Positions 8,138 to 16,026 of a stretch of 35,830 nucleotides of DNA are shown here, in pieces. Both the position numbers and the translations under genes were made by a program. The stretch comes from Deltaproteobacteria bacterium. GTDB taxonomy: Bacteria > Desulfobacterota > Syntrophobacteria > BM002. The DNA lies in contig JAJDNT010000330.1 of NCBI GenBank assembly GCA_022340515.1, positions 1 through 35,830 of the forward strand. Direction: 5' to 3'. Below the pieces are notes generated by a model that was not told the DNA's origin, did not search any database, and worked only from the letters and a program-made list of their open reading frames with translations. How positions within the stretch are numbered: the first letter of the stretch is position 1; each line of letters begins with the position of its first letter.

Positions 8138-8298
8138 AATCCGAATTTCGAATATCGAAATCCTAAACAAATCTTAATTAGCAAAATTCAAATGACCAAA
8201 ACAATAACTATAAATTGTACACCTGAGTGCAAGTTTTGGACATTTGAGCATTTGAATTTTGAATTTGTTTAGAATTTCGTGCTTAGGATTTCGAATTT
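8138..8298. repeat. Long imperfect AT-rich inverted repeat in the murE-murF spacer
   Basis: The left arm (8138-8194) contains CGAAATCCTAAACAAAT and AAAATTCAAATG. The right arm (8249-8298) contains the complements CATTTGAATTTTG, ATTTGTTTAGAATTTCG and GGATTTCGAATTT. The order is conserved, with small insertions. The centre (about 8195-8248) is AT-rich and unpaired. This resembles the intergenic palindromic repeats found in some deltaproteobacterial and planctomycete genomes (recollection, not checked). Confidence 0.75.
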
Positions 8299-8356
8299 AT
8301 CACCTTTTGGACGACTTTACTGGATATGCCTCTCGGACTGACCGGGCCGACGAGAT

Positions 8357-9802
8357 ATGACTGGCAACTCAGAAATTTGGACCCTGGACGATGTACTCGC
8401 GGCCACCGGAGGAAAGCTGCTAGGTGAGGCTAACAAGACAACTTTCCTTGGTATCTCAACCGATAGCCGAACCCTCCGTCCAGGTGAGTTGTTCGTCGCC
8501 TTGGTGGGGGAAAACTTCGATGGTCACCAGTTTGTTGCGCAGGCGGCAAGCACTGGTGCCGCCGGTGGGGTTGTGGCCCTCAGTTCGGCAGAAATATTAG
8601 AGGCCGAGTCCCGGCAGATCACGGTAATTGGCGTAACCGATACGCTCCGCGCCTTTGGTGACTTGGCATCCTTTTGGCGGAGTCAACATTCAGTACCGGT
8701 AGTGGCCATTACCGGGTCAAACGGCAAGACCACTACCAAAGAGATGGTTGCGGCTATTCTTAGCCGCTCCTGGAAGGTTCTCAAAAATTACGGGACTTTC
8801 AACAACCTCGTGGGTGTGCCCCTTACCTTGCTGCAATTAGACAGAACCCATGAGGCCGCAGTGATAGAGATGGGAATGAATCAACCGGGTGAGATAGAGC
8901 GCTTGACCGAAATAGTTCAACCAAGCGTGGGAATGATCACTAATATTCAGCCGGCCCATTTGGAAGGACTAAAAGATCTTGCCTCCATTCAGGCCGCCAA
9001 AGGAGCATTGTTCAAGGGTATGGCAACCACTGCCACCATAGTGGTCAACCAAGACGACCCCAGGGTCTTAGATGAAGCTTCCAGTTTCCCTGGCCGGCAG
9101 GTGAGCTTCTCATCAAAAGGTGATCCAGCAGAGGTGTCACTTGCACGAGTCCTTAGTATGAATGGGGAAGGGAGTCGCTTCCTTCTGAGACTAACAAAGG
9201 AAATTCTCGAGATTCACCTGCCCGTACTTGGCCTACACCACATCAAAAACGCTGTGGCCGCAGCAGCAGTTGCCTGGGCCTTGAACCTACCGGTGAGCAC
9301 CATTGGTGCTGCTCTGGCAGATTTCCACCCCGTTGATAAACGGATGGAAGTACTAACTCTTCCTGGTGACATCCACATAATAAATGACACCTATAATGCC
9401 AATCCTGGCTCTATGGCCGCCGCTCTGGAAACATTGATGCAGGTCAAGCAACAAGGAAGAGCTTTAGCAGCACTCGGTGACATGCTGGAAATGGGAGAAG
9501 AGAGTGCTTCTCTCCACAGGCAGGTGGGCAGGATAGCAGCTAAAGAGGGGGTTGATCACCTTCTGGCCATGGGTAAACAGGCTTCCCACCTCCTCGCTGG
9601 CGCTGCTGAGGCGGGTATGGCTAGGGACCAACTTTTCGAGGCCGGCAGCCATGAGGAAATAGCCACCCTAATCCAGAGCTTGATGGCGGCTGGCGACTGG
9701 CTATTGGTGAAAGGGTCCCGGGGAATGCAGATGGAGAAGGTGGTAGAGGCCCTCATTAAGCTGCTGGGCGGTTCGGCAGACACCGCTTCTGGAGAACCTT
9801 AA
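8357..9802 (+). CDS. murF: UDP-N-acetylmuramoyl-tripeptide--D-alanyl-D-alanine ligase MurF
   Basis: MurF attaches D-Ala-D-Ala to complete UDP-MurNAc-pentapeptide in the cytoplasm. At 481 residues the length is normal. Visible are the N-terminal substrate domain (STDSRTLRPGELFVAL), the P-loop GSNGKTTTKE with lysine at about 124, MGMNQPGEIERL, and NDTYNANPGSM, a hallmark of MurF. ATG 8357 follows a weak GACGAG. The 225-bp spacer after murE is mostly inverted repeat. In most clusters mraY follows murF; here murD comes next after only a short repeat-containing gap. The D-Ala-D-Ala supplier Ddl is not in the window. Confidence 0.97.
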   Translation: MTGNSEIWTLDDVLAATGGKLLGEANKTTFLGISTDSRTLRPGELFVALVGENFDGHQFVAQAASTGAAGGVVALSSAEILEAESRQITVIGVTDTLRAFGDLASFWRSQHSVPVVAITGSNGKTTTKEMVAAILSRSWKVLKNYGTFNNLVGVPLTLLQLDRTHEAAVIEMGMNQPGEIERLTEIVQPSVGMITNIQPAHLEGLKDLASIQAAKGALFKGMATTATIVVNQDDPRVLDEASSFPGRQVSFSSKGDPAEVSLARVLSMNGEGSRFLLRLTKEILEIHLPVLGLHHIKNAVAAAAVAWALNLPVSTIGAALADFHPVDKRMEVLTLPGDIHIINDTYNANPGSMAAALETLMQVKQQGRALAALGDMLEMGEESASLHRQVGRIAAKEGVDHLLAMGKQASHLLAGAAEAGMARDQLFEAGSHEEIATLIQSLMAAGDWLLVKGSRGMQMEKVVEALIKLLGGSADTASGEP

Positions 9803-9822
9803 CTGGGCGCACCGGGTAGAGT

Positions 9823-9853
9823 GTCTAAAGTGAGCTAAAGTGTTTAAAATGCC
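9823..9853. repeat. CTAAAGTG-type short repeat in the mraY slot
   Basis: GTCTAAAGTGAG, GCTAAAGTGTT and TAAAATGCC follow each other at 9-10 bp pitch between murF and murD, where mraY is usually found. A similar array lies at 12629-12664 in the murG slot. Both run on into AAAATTT-rich sequence. Confidence 0.7.
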
Positions 9854-9901
9854 AAAAAATTTAAGAATTAGAAATTGCGAAGCAACTCCACTAATAATGG
9901 A

Positions 9902-11338
9902 ATGAAAGAGATGAAAGACCTGAGAAATAAAAAGATACTGGTTGTTGGGTTGGGCAAGAGCGGTTTAGCCACTGCTGATTTTCTCGTGAGTAGAGGAGCC
10001 CACGTCACCGTCACCGACCAACTTTCAGCTTCACAACTTGGTCTGACCGCAGATGCTGCTCAAAAATTAGGCTGCTCCTTGGCATTAGCAGGCCATCCGG
10101 TGGAGGTGTTTACTCAGGCGGATTTGATTGTTGTTAGTCCAGGGGTCCCCTTGGACTTGCCAGCGTTAAGGGAAGCCCAGTCCAAGTCTATTCCTATCAT
10201 CGGAGAACTGGAATTGGCCAGCCGCTTTCTCCAGTTGCCGGTTGTGGCCATAAGTGGCACCAATGGTAAGACCACCACCACCGCTTTGGTGGGAGATATG
10301 CTCAAGCACAGTGGCAAGCGCGTCTTCGTGGGAGGAAACATCGGCAATCCTCTCGTTACCTTAATTAAAGAGGAAGAACCATTTGAAGTTGCAGTGGTAG
10401 AGGTGAGCAGTTTCCAGCTCGACTCAATGGAGTCATTTCATCCTCAAGTGGCAGTACTCCTGAACATCAGTGAGGATCACCTGGACCGGTATCCTTCTTT
10501 TGCCGATTATGTGGCGAGCAAGTGTCGCCTCTTCGCCAACCAAACGGAAGAAGATACGGCAGTGGTCCCCGCCCGCGATCCTTTAATTACCGTACGTTGT
10601 ACCATCCCTAGCCGTCAGCTCAACTTCAGCCTCACGAAAAACTCAGCCCATGCTTACTTGGACTCGGGCTGGCTTATGTGTCGGGTAATGCCTGGACCGT
10701 TGCGTCGTTATGATCTCCAACATTGGCAGCTCGCCGGCAAACATAATCAGCAAAACCTTTTGGCTGCGGTACTGGCAGCGACCCAAATGGGAGCCAAACC
10801 AGAAGCCATCCAAAAAACTATAGACAGTTTTGAACCCCTGCCGCACCGCATGGAACTGGTTCACCATTGGCGCGGCATCCGCTTCTATGACGATTCCAAA
10901 GGGACAAACGTGGATTCGGTGGTCCGTTCCCTGGAAAGCTTCTCTTCGCCCATCATCCTCATTGCCGGGGGAAGGGACAAAGAAGGTTCTTACGACCCCC
11001 TGGTTAGTTTGGTCCGGCAGCGCGTAAAAATGCTCGTGCTCTTGGGCGAAGCCAGATTTCTTCTGGCCGAGGCTTTGGGCAGCCTCTCCTGCACCGTAGT
11101 AGTGGAGGACATGGATGGAGCAGTTCAGGTGGCCCTGGGCGCTGCCGCAGCCGGGGACGTAGTCCTACTTTCCCCTGCCTGTTCCAGCTTTGACCAGTAT
11201 GAGGATTACAAAGCAAGGGGAGAGCACTTCCGCACCCTGGTTCATAAATATACTGCCATGGAAGCAGGTGTTGACAATCTTAGCTCTCCTTGGGTCGCAT
11301 CAAGAAAAGACACCAGGAAGCTTAATGCCCACAACTGA
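9902..11338 (+). CDS. murD: UDP-N-acetylmuramoyl-L-alanine--D-glutamate ligase MurD
   Basis: MurD adds D-glutamate to UDP-MurNAc-L-Ala. The N-terminal Rossmann-like motif is VVGLGKSGLAT. The ATP P-loop is SGTNGKTTTT (lysine at about 123). SEDHLDRY and the C-terminal DDSKGTN and LSPACSSFDQYEDYKARGEHF blocks are all present. Starts at ATG 9902 or ATG 9911 are both plausible, and neither has a strong ribosome binding site. TTG 9875 extends into repeat-derived sequence and seems unlikely. A tail of about 25 residues after the conserved end (VDNLSSPWVASRKD and beyond) has no recognisable motif. Confidence 0.96.
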   Translation: MKEMKDLRNKKILVVGLGKSGLATADFLVSRGAHVTVTDQLSASQLGLTADAAQKLGCSLALAGHPVEVFTQADLIVVSPGVPLDLPALREAQSKSIPIIGELELASRFLQLPVVAISGTNGKTTTTALVGDMLKHSGKRVFVGGNIGNPLVTLIKEEEPFEVAVVEVSSFQLDSMESFHPQVAVLLNISEDHLDRYPSFADYVASKCRLFANQTEEDTAVVPARDPLITVRCTIPSRQLNFSLTKNSAHAYLDSGWLMCRVMPGPLRRYDLQHWQLAGKHNQQNLLAAVLAATQMGAKPEAIQKTIDSFEPLPHRMELVHHWRGIRFYDDSKGTNVDSVVRSLESFSSPIILIAGGRDKEGSYDPLVSLVRQRVKMLVLLGEARFLLAEALGSLSCTVVVEDMDGAVQVALGAAAAGDVVLLSPACSSFDQYEDYKARGEHFRTLVHKYTAMEAGVDNLSSPWVASRKDTRKLNAHN

Positions 11339-11350
11339 AGGTGAAGCAGC

Positions 11351-11434
11351 AAAGCGCTAAGCGCAGAGCGCAAAGCGTAAAACTTGAACTGTCAAGATTC
11401 CTTGTATTTTTCTCTATGCGCTAGGCGCTATGGG
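11351..11434. repeat. Inverted heptamer repeat (AAAGCGC / CTATGCG)
   Basis: Four exact-phase 7-mers at 11351-11378 (AAAGCGC, TAAGCGC, AGAGCGC, AAAGCGT) face three at 11414-11434 (CTATGCG, CTAGGCG, CTATGGG). The second block is the reverse-sense relative of the first. The array fills the murD-ftsW spacer and ends 2 bp before the ftsW ATG, so it occupies the normal ribosome binding site position. Confidence 0.8.
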
Positions 11435-11436
11435 AA

Positions 11437-12633
11437 ATGGCAAACAACTCGATGGCTCATTTAAGCGAATATAAGAACAGATACGACCTTGTCCTTCTGG
11501 GCCTGACCCTCTCCCTCATAGGTATTGGACTTGTGATGTTATACAGTTCCAGTTCAATCATGGCTCAAGAACGCTTTGGCGACAGCATGTATTTCGTCAA
11601 GAGGCAGATTGTCTTTGCTCTTCTCGGTCTTGCTGTTCTGATCATTAGCAAGAACCTACCATATGTTCTTTACCGTCGTCTGGTATATGTCATTCTCGGA
11701 CTCACTTTCCTGAGCCTTATTTTAGTACTCCTTCCTCAAGTGGGGCACCGGGTCGGGGGAGCTAGGCGCTGGCTGCGTTTCGGGCCCATTTCCATCCAGC
11801 CAGCTGAGTTCGCCAAACTGGCACTCATAATCTACATCTCCTACTCTGTCGCCAAAAAGAAAGAACGGATGCGTGACTTTTCGGTTGGCTATGCACCGCA
11901 CCTGGTCATCTCTGCGGTCTTTATTGGTCTGGTTGTAATGCAGCCTGACCTGGGAACCGCCATTACCTTCGCAGTCTTGACTTTTCTCTTGCTCTTTGTT
12001 GCCGGTGTGCGTTTGCGCTATCTTTTGGCCACCGGCTTAGCGGTGACTCCCCTGCTGGCTCTTGCCATAGCCCTAAAGGGTTACCGGTGGGAGCGGTTCC
12101 TCGCCTTTCTAAACCCCTGGCGGGACCCGAGTAACACCAGTTTTCAACTCCTCCATTCCTTATTGGCCTTAGGCTCTGGTGGTCCTCTGGGAGTTGGCTT
12201 GGGCTCCGGCCAACAGAAGCTCTTTTATCTGCCTGAGCCACATACAGATTTTATCTTGGCTGTCATTGGCGAGGAGGCGGGCATATTTGGGGTCGCCATT
12301 GTACTCCTCCTTTATGCTTTGCTCATTTACCAGGGAGTCAAAATAGCCTTAAGAGCCCCAGAGCGCTTCGGAACTTACCTGGCTTTCGGCTTGACCATGG
12401 CAGTGGGGCTGCAGGCCTTAATAAATAGTGCTGTGGTCATGGGACTGTTGCCCACCAAGGGACTACCTCTGCCGTTCATAAGTTATGGCGGCAGTTCCCT
12501 GCTAACCAATTTATTCGCTATGGGCATACTTATGAATATAAGTAGTTACGCCAGGGACCACTCTCGGGACTGGCACGGGGATAACTGGTTGAATTCGCAG
12601 GCTAGAGGGAGGCGGGGTAAAGCAAATGCCTAA
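11437..12633 (+). CDS. ftsW: Septal peptidoglycan glycosyltransferase FtsW (SEDS family)
   Basis: FtsW polymerises lipid II at the septum with FtsI. The 398-residue protein is strongly hydrophobic, with about ten membrane helices. It carries the SEDS signatures QPAEFAKLALIIY, MQPDLGTAI and, near the end, KGLPLPFISYGGSS. The N-terminal segment (LVLLGLTLSLIGIGLVMLYS) and the polar C-terminal tail are as expected. ATG 11437 has no clear Shine-Dalgarno sequence because the heptamer array runs up to it; ATG 11452 is also in frame. murG normally follows ftsW but is absent. Confidence 0.96.
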   Translation: MANNSMAHLSEYKNRYDLVLLGLTLSLIGIGLVMLYSSSSIMAQERFGDSMYFVKRQIVFALLGLAVLIISKNLPYVLYRRLVYVILGLTFLSLILVLLPQVGHRVGGARRWLRFGPISIQPAEFAKLALIIYISYSVAKKKERMRDFSVGYAPHLVISAVFIGLVVMQPDLGTAITFAVLTFLLLFVAGVRLRYLLATGLAVTPLLALAIALKGYRWERFLAFLNPWRDPSNTSFQLLHSLLALGSGGPLGVGLGSGQQKLFYLPEPHTDFILAVIGEEAGIFGVAIVLLLYALLIYQGVKIALRAPERFGTYLAFGLTMAVGLQALINSAVVMGLLPTKGLPLPFISYGGSSLLTNLFAMGILMNISSYARDHSRDWHGDNWLNSQARGRRGKANA

Positions 12634-12664
12634 AGTGCTTAAAGTGCCCAAAATTTCTAAAATT
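12629..12664. repeat. Nonamer repeat CCTAAAGTG / CTTAAAGTG in the murG slot
   Basis: Consecutive 9-mers CCTAAAGTG, CTTAAAGTG, CCCAAAATT and TCTAAAATT begin at the ftsW stop codon and run into the ftsW-murC spacer. The wording matches 9823-9853 closely. Confidence 0.75.
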
Positions 12665-12715
12665 TTAAAAACAGTGCCAAGTATTAGATTTTATGACGAC
12701 TTTGTTACTCGGCCA

Positions 12716-12745
12716 AACAGGCTAAACCGGCTAACTGGCTAAACT
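12716..12745. repeat. GGCTAAAC-type short tandem repeat
   Basis: GGCTAAACC, GGCTAACT and GGCTAAAC run in tandem just before the murC ATG at 12750, with a variant CCAAACA ahead of them. The unit is 8-9 bp. It leaves no recognisable ribosome binding site. Confidence 0.6.
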
Positions 12746-12749
12746 TAAA

Positions 12750-14141
12750 ATGTACAAACGTTCTTACCATATTCACTTCGTCGGAATCGGTGGCATCGGC
12801 ATGAGCGGCATTGCTGAATTGCTCCTGAACCTCGATCATCAGGTCAGCGGCTCCGATTTACAAGAAACGGACATCACCCGCCGACTCGAAGATCTTGGGG
12901 CAACTATTTACTACAGTCATCAGCCTCACCAAGTGGCCGATGCTGACGTGGTCGTGGTTTCCTCGGCCATTGATTCCGACAATCCTGAAGTTCTGGCTGC
13001 TAATAAAGACTATCATGTTCCTGTTATCCGCCGGGCGGAGATGCTAGCTGAGCTCATGAGGCTGAAGTATGCAATTCTGGTCGCAGGAGCTCATGGGAAA
13101 ACCACCACTACCTCCATGGTGGGTACCGTGCTGGCCGAGGGAGGTCTGGACCCCACCGTAGTAATCGGCGGTCGTCTGAATGCCTGGGGAACCAATGCCA
13201 AGCTCGGCCAGGGTGACTTCGTAGTGGCGGAGGCAGATGAGAGTGATGGTACCTTTCTCCTCTATTCACCAACCATCTCTCTGGTTACGAACATCGACAC
13301 CGAGCATCTCGACTTTTATAGAAATCTAAATGAGATTAAAGAAACCTTTCTTGAATTTATGAATCAGGTTCCCTTCTACGGTCTCAATATCCTCTGCCTT
13401 GAGGATGAAAACATTCAGAGCCTGTTGCCAAGAATTAACAAGCGAGTGGTTACCTACGGTTTTTCGGCCCAGGCTGATTTCCAAGCCCGCGAGGTTTCCT
13501 TTACTGGACTCAATGCCTCTTACCTCGCCTACTATCGTGGTCAGGAATTGGGCAAAGTCAACCTCTCCATACCTGGGTGGCACAATGTGCTTAACTCCTT
13601 GGCAGCCGTTGCCGTGGGGCAGGAACTAGAAATTCCCTTCTCTGCTATTTGCCTTGGCCTGAAAGAGATGACTGGGGTGCAGCGTCGCTTTCAAATTAAA
13701 GGATCAGTGGCTGGAATTACCATAATCGATGACTATGGCCATCACCCAAACGAGATCAAGGCAGTGCTTAGAACTATAGCTGAGTCCTTTCCAGGCCACC
13801 GTCGCTACGTGCTCTTTCAGCCCCACCGCTTCACCCGAACCCAAGCGCTATTCGAGGACTTTACTACCGCCTTTTACCAGTCTGATGTTCTCATTGTCAC
13901 TGACATCTACGCAGCCAGCGAAAGGCCGATTCCCGGGGTGCATGCTGAAAAGCTGGCGGCGGCCATACAAGAGCATGGTCACGGCAATATCAGGTACATA
14001 GCCAATCCCGTGGATGTTATTCCCCTTCTTATGGAAGAAGTGCGGGAGAAAGATGTGGTTTTAACTCTCGGCGCAGGAAATATCTGGCAAACAGGAGAGG
14101 AGTTTCTGGAACGATTGCGAGAAAGGGAAGGAAGCACGTAG
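12750..14141 (+). CDS. murC: UDP-N-acetylmuramate--L-alanine ligase MurC
   Basis: MurC adds L-alanine to UDP-MurNAc, the first stem-peptide step. The 463 residues include the N-terminal HFVGIGGIGMSGIAELL Rossmann motif, the P-loop GAHGKTTTT (lysine at about 117), EADESDGTFL, and the metal/ADP region DDYGHHPNEI. The C-terminal domain ends with TLGAGNIWQTGE. All key segments look intact. ATG 12750 fits the family N-terminus. It is followed 39 bp later by murB through another heptamer array. Confidence 0.97.
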   Translation: MYKRSYHIHFVGIGGIGMSGIAELLLNLDHQVSGSDLQETDITRRLEDLGATIYYSHQPHQVADADVVVVSSAIDSDNPEVLAANKDYHVPVIRRAEMLAELMRLKYAILVAGAHGKTTTTSMVGTVLAEGGLDPTVVIGGRLNAWGTNAKLGQGDFVVAEADESDGTFLLYSPTISLVTNIDTEHLDFYRNLNEIKETFLEFMNQVPFYGLNILCLEDENIQSLLPRINKRVVTYGFSAQADFQAREVSFTGLNASYLAYYRGQELGKVNLSIPGWHNVLNSLAAVAVGQELEIPFSAICLGLKEMTGVQRRFQIKGSVAGITIIDDYGHHPNEIKAVLRTIAESFPGHRRYVLFQPHRFTRTQALFEDFTTAFYQSDVLIVTDIYAASERPIPGVHAEKLAAAIQEHGHGNIRYIANPVDVIPLLMEEVREKDVVLTLGAGNIWQTGEEFLERLREREGST

Positions 14142-14151
14142 CCTAAGATTG

Positions 14152-14172
14152 CTAGGCACTAGGCACTGAGCA
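14152..14172. repeat. Heptamer repeat CTAGGCA x2, CTGAGCA
   Basis: Three consecutive 7-bp units lie in the murC-murB spacer, ending 8 bp before ATG 14181. They are another member of the 7-bp-period spacer repeats. Confidence 0.7.
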
Positions 14173-14180
14173 TTAATTAC

Positions 14181-15116
14181 ATGTGGGGGATGACACTGGA
14201 TCCTCAATTAAAAAAACAACTTCAGCACCTGGACGGAGTAGAAGCCGACTGGGATATCATCCTGGCAGGGCACACATCATTGCGGGTAGGGGGGCCGGTG
14301 TCCTGCCTCCTCCGTCCTCTAGATCTGGCAGGGCTGCAAACCGCCGTCCAGGTGCTGAATCAAAAGCATCATCCCTATTTTATTCTTGGCCGGGGAACCA
14401 ATCTCTTGGTGCAGGATGGAGGTACCAAGGCTGTTGCAATTAGCCTGGAAAAAGGATTCTCCCAGGTCGAATGTATTGATCCCACGGGGAGGGTTAAGGC
14501 GGGTGCCGGGTTGCGTCTTAGTCGATTACTACGCTTCTGCCTCCAACAAGGTCTGAGCGGTCTTGAGTTCATTGCTGGCATACCAGGGTCACTGGGTGGT
14601 GCTTTGCGAATGAACGCCGGCACTCATGCGGGGAAAATGGCTGATGTCTGTGAAGCCGTGTACCTGCTTCTCTCTGACGGCACTCTAAAAAAACTTATGC
14701 GAACCAAACTCAGCTTTTCATACCGTAGACTCGAACTGCCACCAGCCGCTGTGGTCTTGGGGGCCGAGTTACTACTAACTCCGAGTTCTCGAGAGCAAAT
14801 TCGCCAAAGGATTCGTTCCTTGCTCGAGGTCAGGAAAGAAAAACAGCCATGGCAGCTTCCCTCTGCTGGTTCAGTGTTTAAGAATCCTCCAGGCGATTTT
14901 GCCGGCAGACTCATTGAGGCAGTTGGGCTTAAGGGTGTCCGCATTGGAGATGCTCAGATTTCTCCGAAGCACGCCAACTTTATCGTTAACCGAGGCCGGG
15001 CCCGGGCCAGCGATGTCCATGCTCTGATTCAGCTCGCCCAGGAGAAAGTTTCTGAGGAATTTGGCGTGCAACTAGAACTGGAAATTGAAGTGGTAGGAAA
15101 TAATTATAACTCTTAG
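14181..15116 (+). CDS. murB: UDP-N-acetylenolpyruvoylglucosamine reductase MurB
   Basis: MurB is an FAD enzyme that reduces UDP-GlcNAc-enolpyruvate to UDP-MurNAc with NADPH. The 311 residues show HTSLRVGGP, the FAD-binding LGRGTNLLVQDGG, IPGSLGGALRMNAG, and the active-site PSAGSVFKNPPG with the proton-donating serine at about 231. This pattern and the length fit type II MurB. The last part (SPKHANFIVNRGRARASDV) is also typical. ATG 14181 or ATG 14190 may be the start. The stop codon overlaps the ftsQ GTG. Usually ddl stands between murB and ftsQ; here it is missing. Confidence 0.97.
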   Translation: MWGMTLDPQLKKQLQHLDGVEADWDIILAGHTSLRVGGPVSCLLRPLDLAGLQTAVQVLNQKHHPYFILGRGTNLLVQDGGTKAVAISLEKGFSQVECIDPTGRVKAGAGLRLSRLLRFCLQQGLSGLEFIAGIPGSLGGALRMNAGTHAGKMADVCEAVYLLLSDGTLKKLMRTKLSFSYRRLELPPAAVVLGAELLLTPSSREQIRQRIRSLLEVRKEKQPWQLPSAGSVFKNPPGDFAGRLIEAVGLKGVRIGDAQISPKHANFIVNRGRARASDVHALIQLAQEKVSEEFGVQLELEIEVVGNNYNS

Positions 15117-16024
15117 TGATTGCAGGCAATGGGTTTCTGGAAATCAAGGTGGGCAAGAAACTAATGCAAATTTCGCTACCATTCGAAACTGTGAAAGGTT
15201 CAAGCAAGAAAAATAGCTATCGAGGCGACGGTGGCAAACTTCGTCGGCGACTTCGCTCGGTGGCGCAGTTTTTTCTGATATTACTAGCATTCACCGCATT
15301 GTGCGCTCTATGTGTAGCCTGCTACCGCACTTTGCTCACCTCGAATCTTCTCAATGTCACTAGTGTTCAGGTTAGCGGTTGTCAGGTGCTGGATCCGCAG
15401 ACCGTCATTCAACAAGCGATGATTCCTTCTGGGGTGAACATCCTTTCCCTCGATCTCGACGGGTTGAGGCAGAGAATCACAGAACATCCCTGGATAGCGT
15501 CTGCTGTAATCAGCAGGGAGATTCCAGATCGGATTCGTATAGAGATAGTTGAACGCAAGCCGGTGGCCCTAGTTAAAGGCCAGCAATTTTACCTGTTGGA
15601 CGATCAAGGCGTATGTTTCAGCCGTGCTGTGCCGGGGAAACATGCAGGCTTGCCCATAATAACAGGATTTGATCCCAAAATTTCCGCATCAGGGTGCGAA
15701 CTTCCCAGGGAGTTCACTGCTCTCATTCAGGATCTTTATCAAGAGAGCCAGCTGAGACTTCCTTGGAGGCTCATCTCAGAGATCCACTGGAGCAGGAATA
15801 AAGGGCTCAGTATTTTTGCAGTTCGAGGTGGTATCGAGATCGATTTGGGCCGCGATAATTATGGGCCCAAGATAGCCAGACTGGAGAAAGTCTTGCGCTA
15901 TCTCGAGGAAAAAGGGCTTCATTCCAAGTTGCGGGGGATCGATCTGAGCCACGGAGACCGTGTTTTTGTCAGAGGAAATTTTAAGGTTCGCAAGCAGGAC
16001 CGACCTGAGAAAAAGGGAGTTTAA
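15116..16024 (+). CDS. ftsQ: Cell division protein FtsQ/DivIB
   Basis: FtsQ is a bitopic inner membrane protein linking early and late division proteins. Cytoplasmic part 1-47 is basic (KLRRRLR); the membrane helix is about 48-70 (VAQFFLILLAFTALCALCVA). A POTRA domain follows at about 78-148 (VTSVQVSGCQVLDPQTV and IPDRIRIEIVERKPVALV). The FtsQ/DivIB beta domain makes up the rest. GTG 15116 overlaps the last base of the murB stop codon. GTG 15149 or ATG 15164 would trim the cytoplasmic tail without harming any domain. Three cysteines in the membrane helix are a minor oddity. It leads into ftsA with a 2-bp gap. Confidence 0.93.
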   Translation: MIAGNGFLEIKVGKKLMQISLPFETVKGSSKKNSYRGDGGKLRRRLRSVAQFFLILLAFTALCALCVACYRTLLTSNLLNVTSVQVSGCQVLDPQTVIQQAMIPSGVNILSLDLDGLRQRITEHPWIASAVISREIPDRIRIEIVERKPVALVKGQQFYLLDDQGVCFSRAVPGKHAGLPIITGFDPKISASGCELPREFTALIQDLYQESQLRLPWRLISEIHWSRNKGLSIFAVRGGIEIDLGRDNYGPKIARLEKVLRYLEEKGLHSKLRGIDLSHGDRVFVRGNFKVRKQDRPEKKGV

Positions 16025-16026
16025 AC

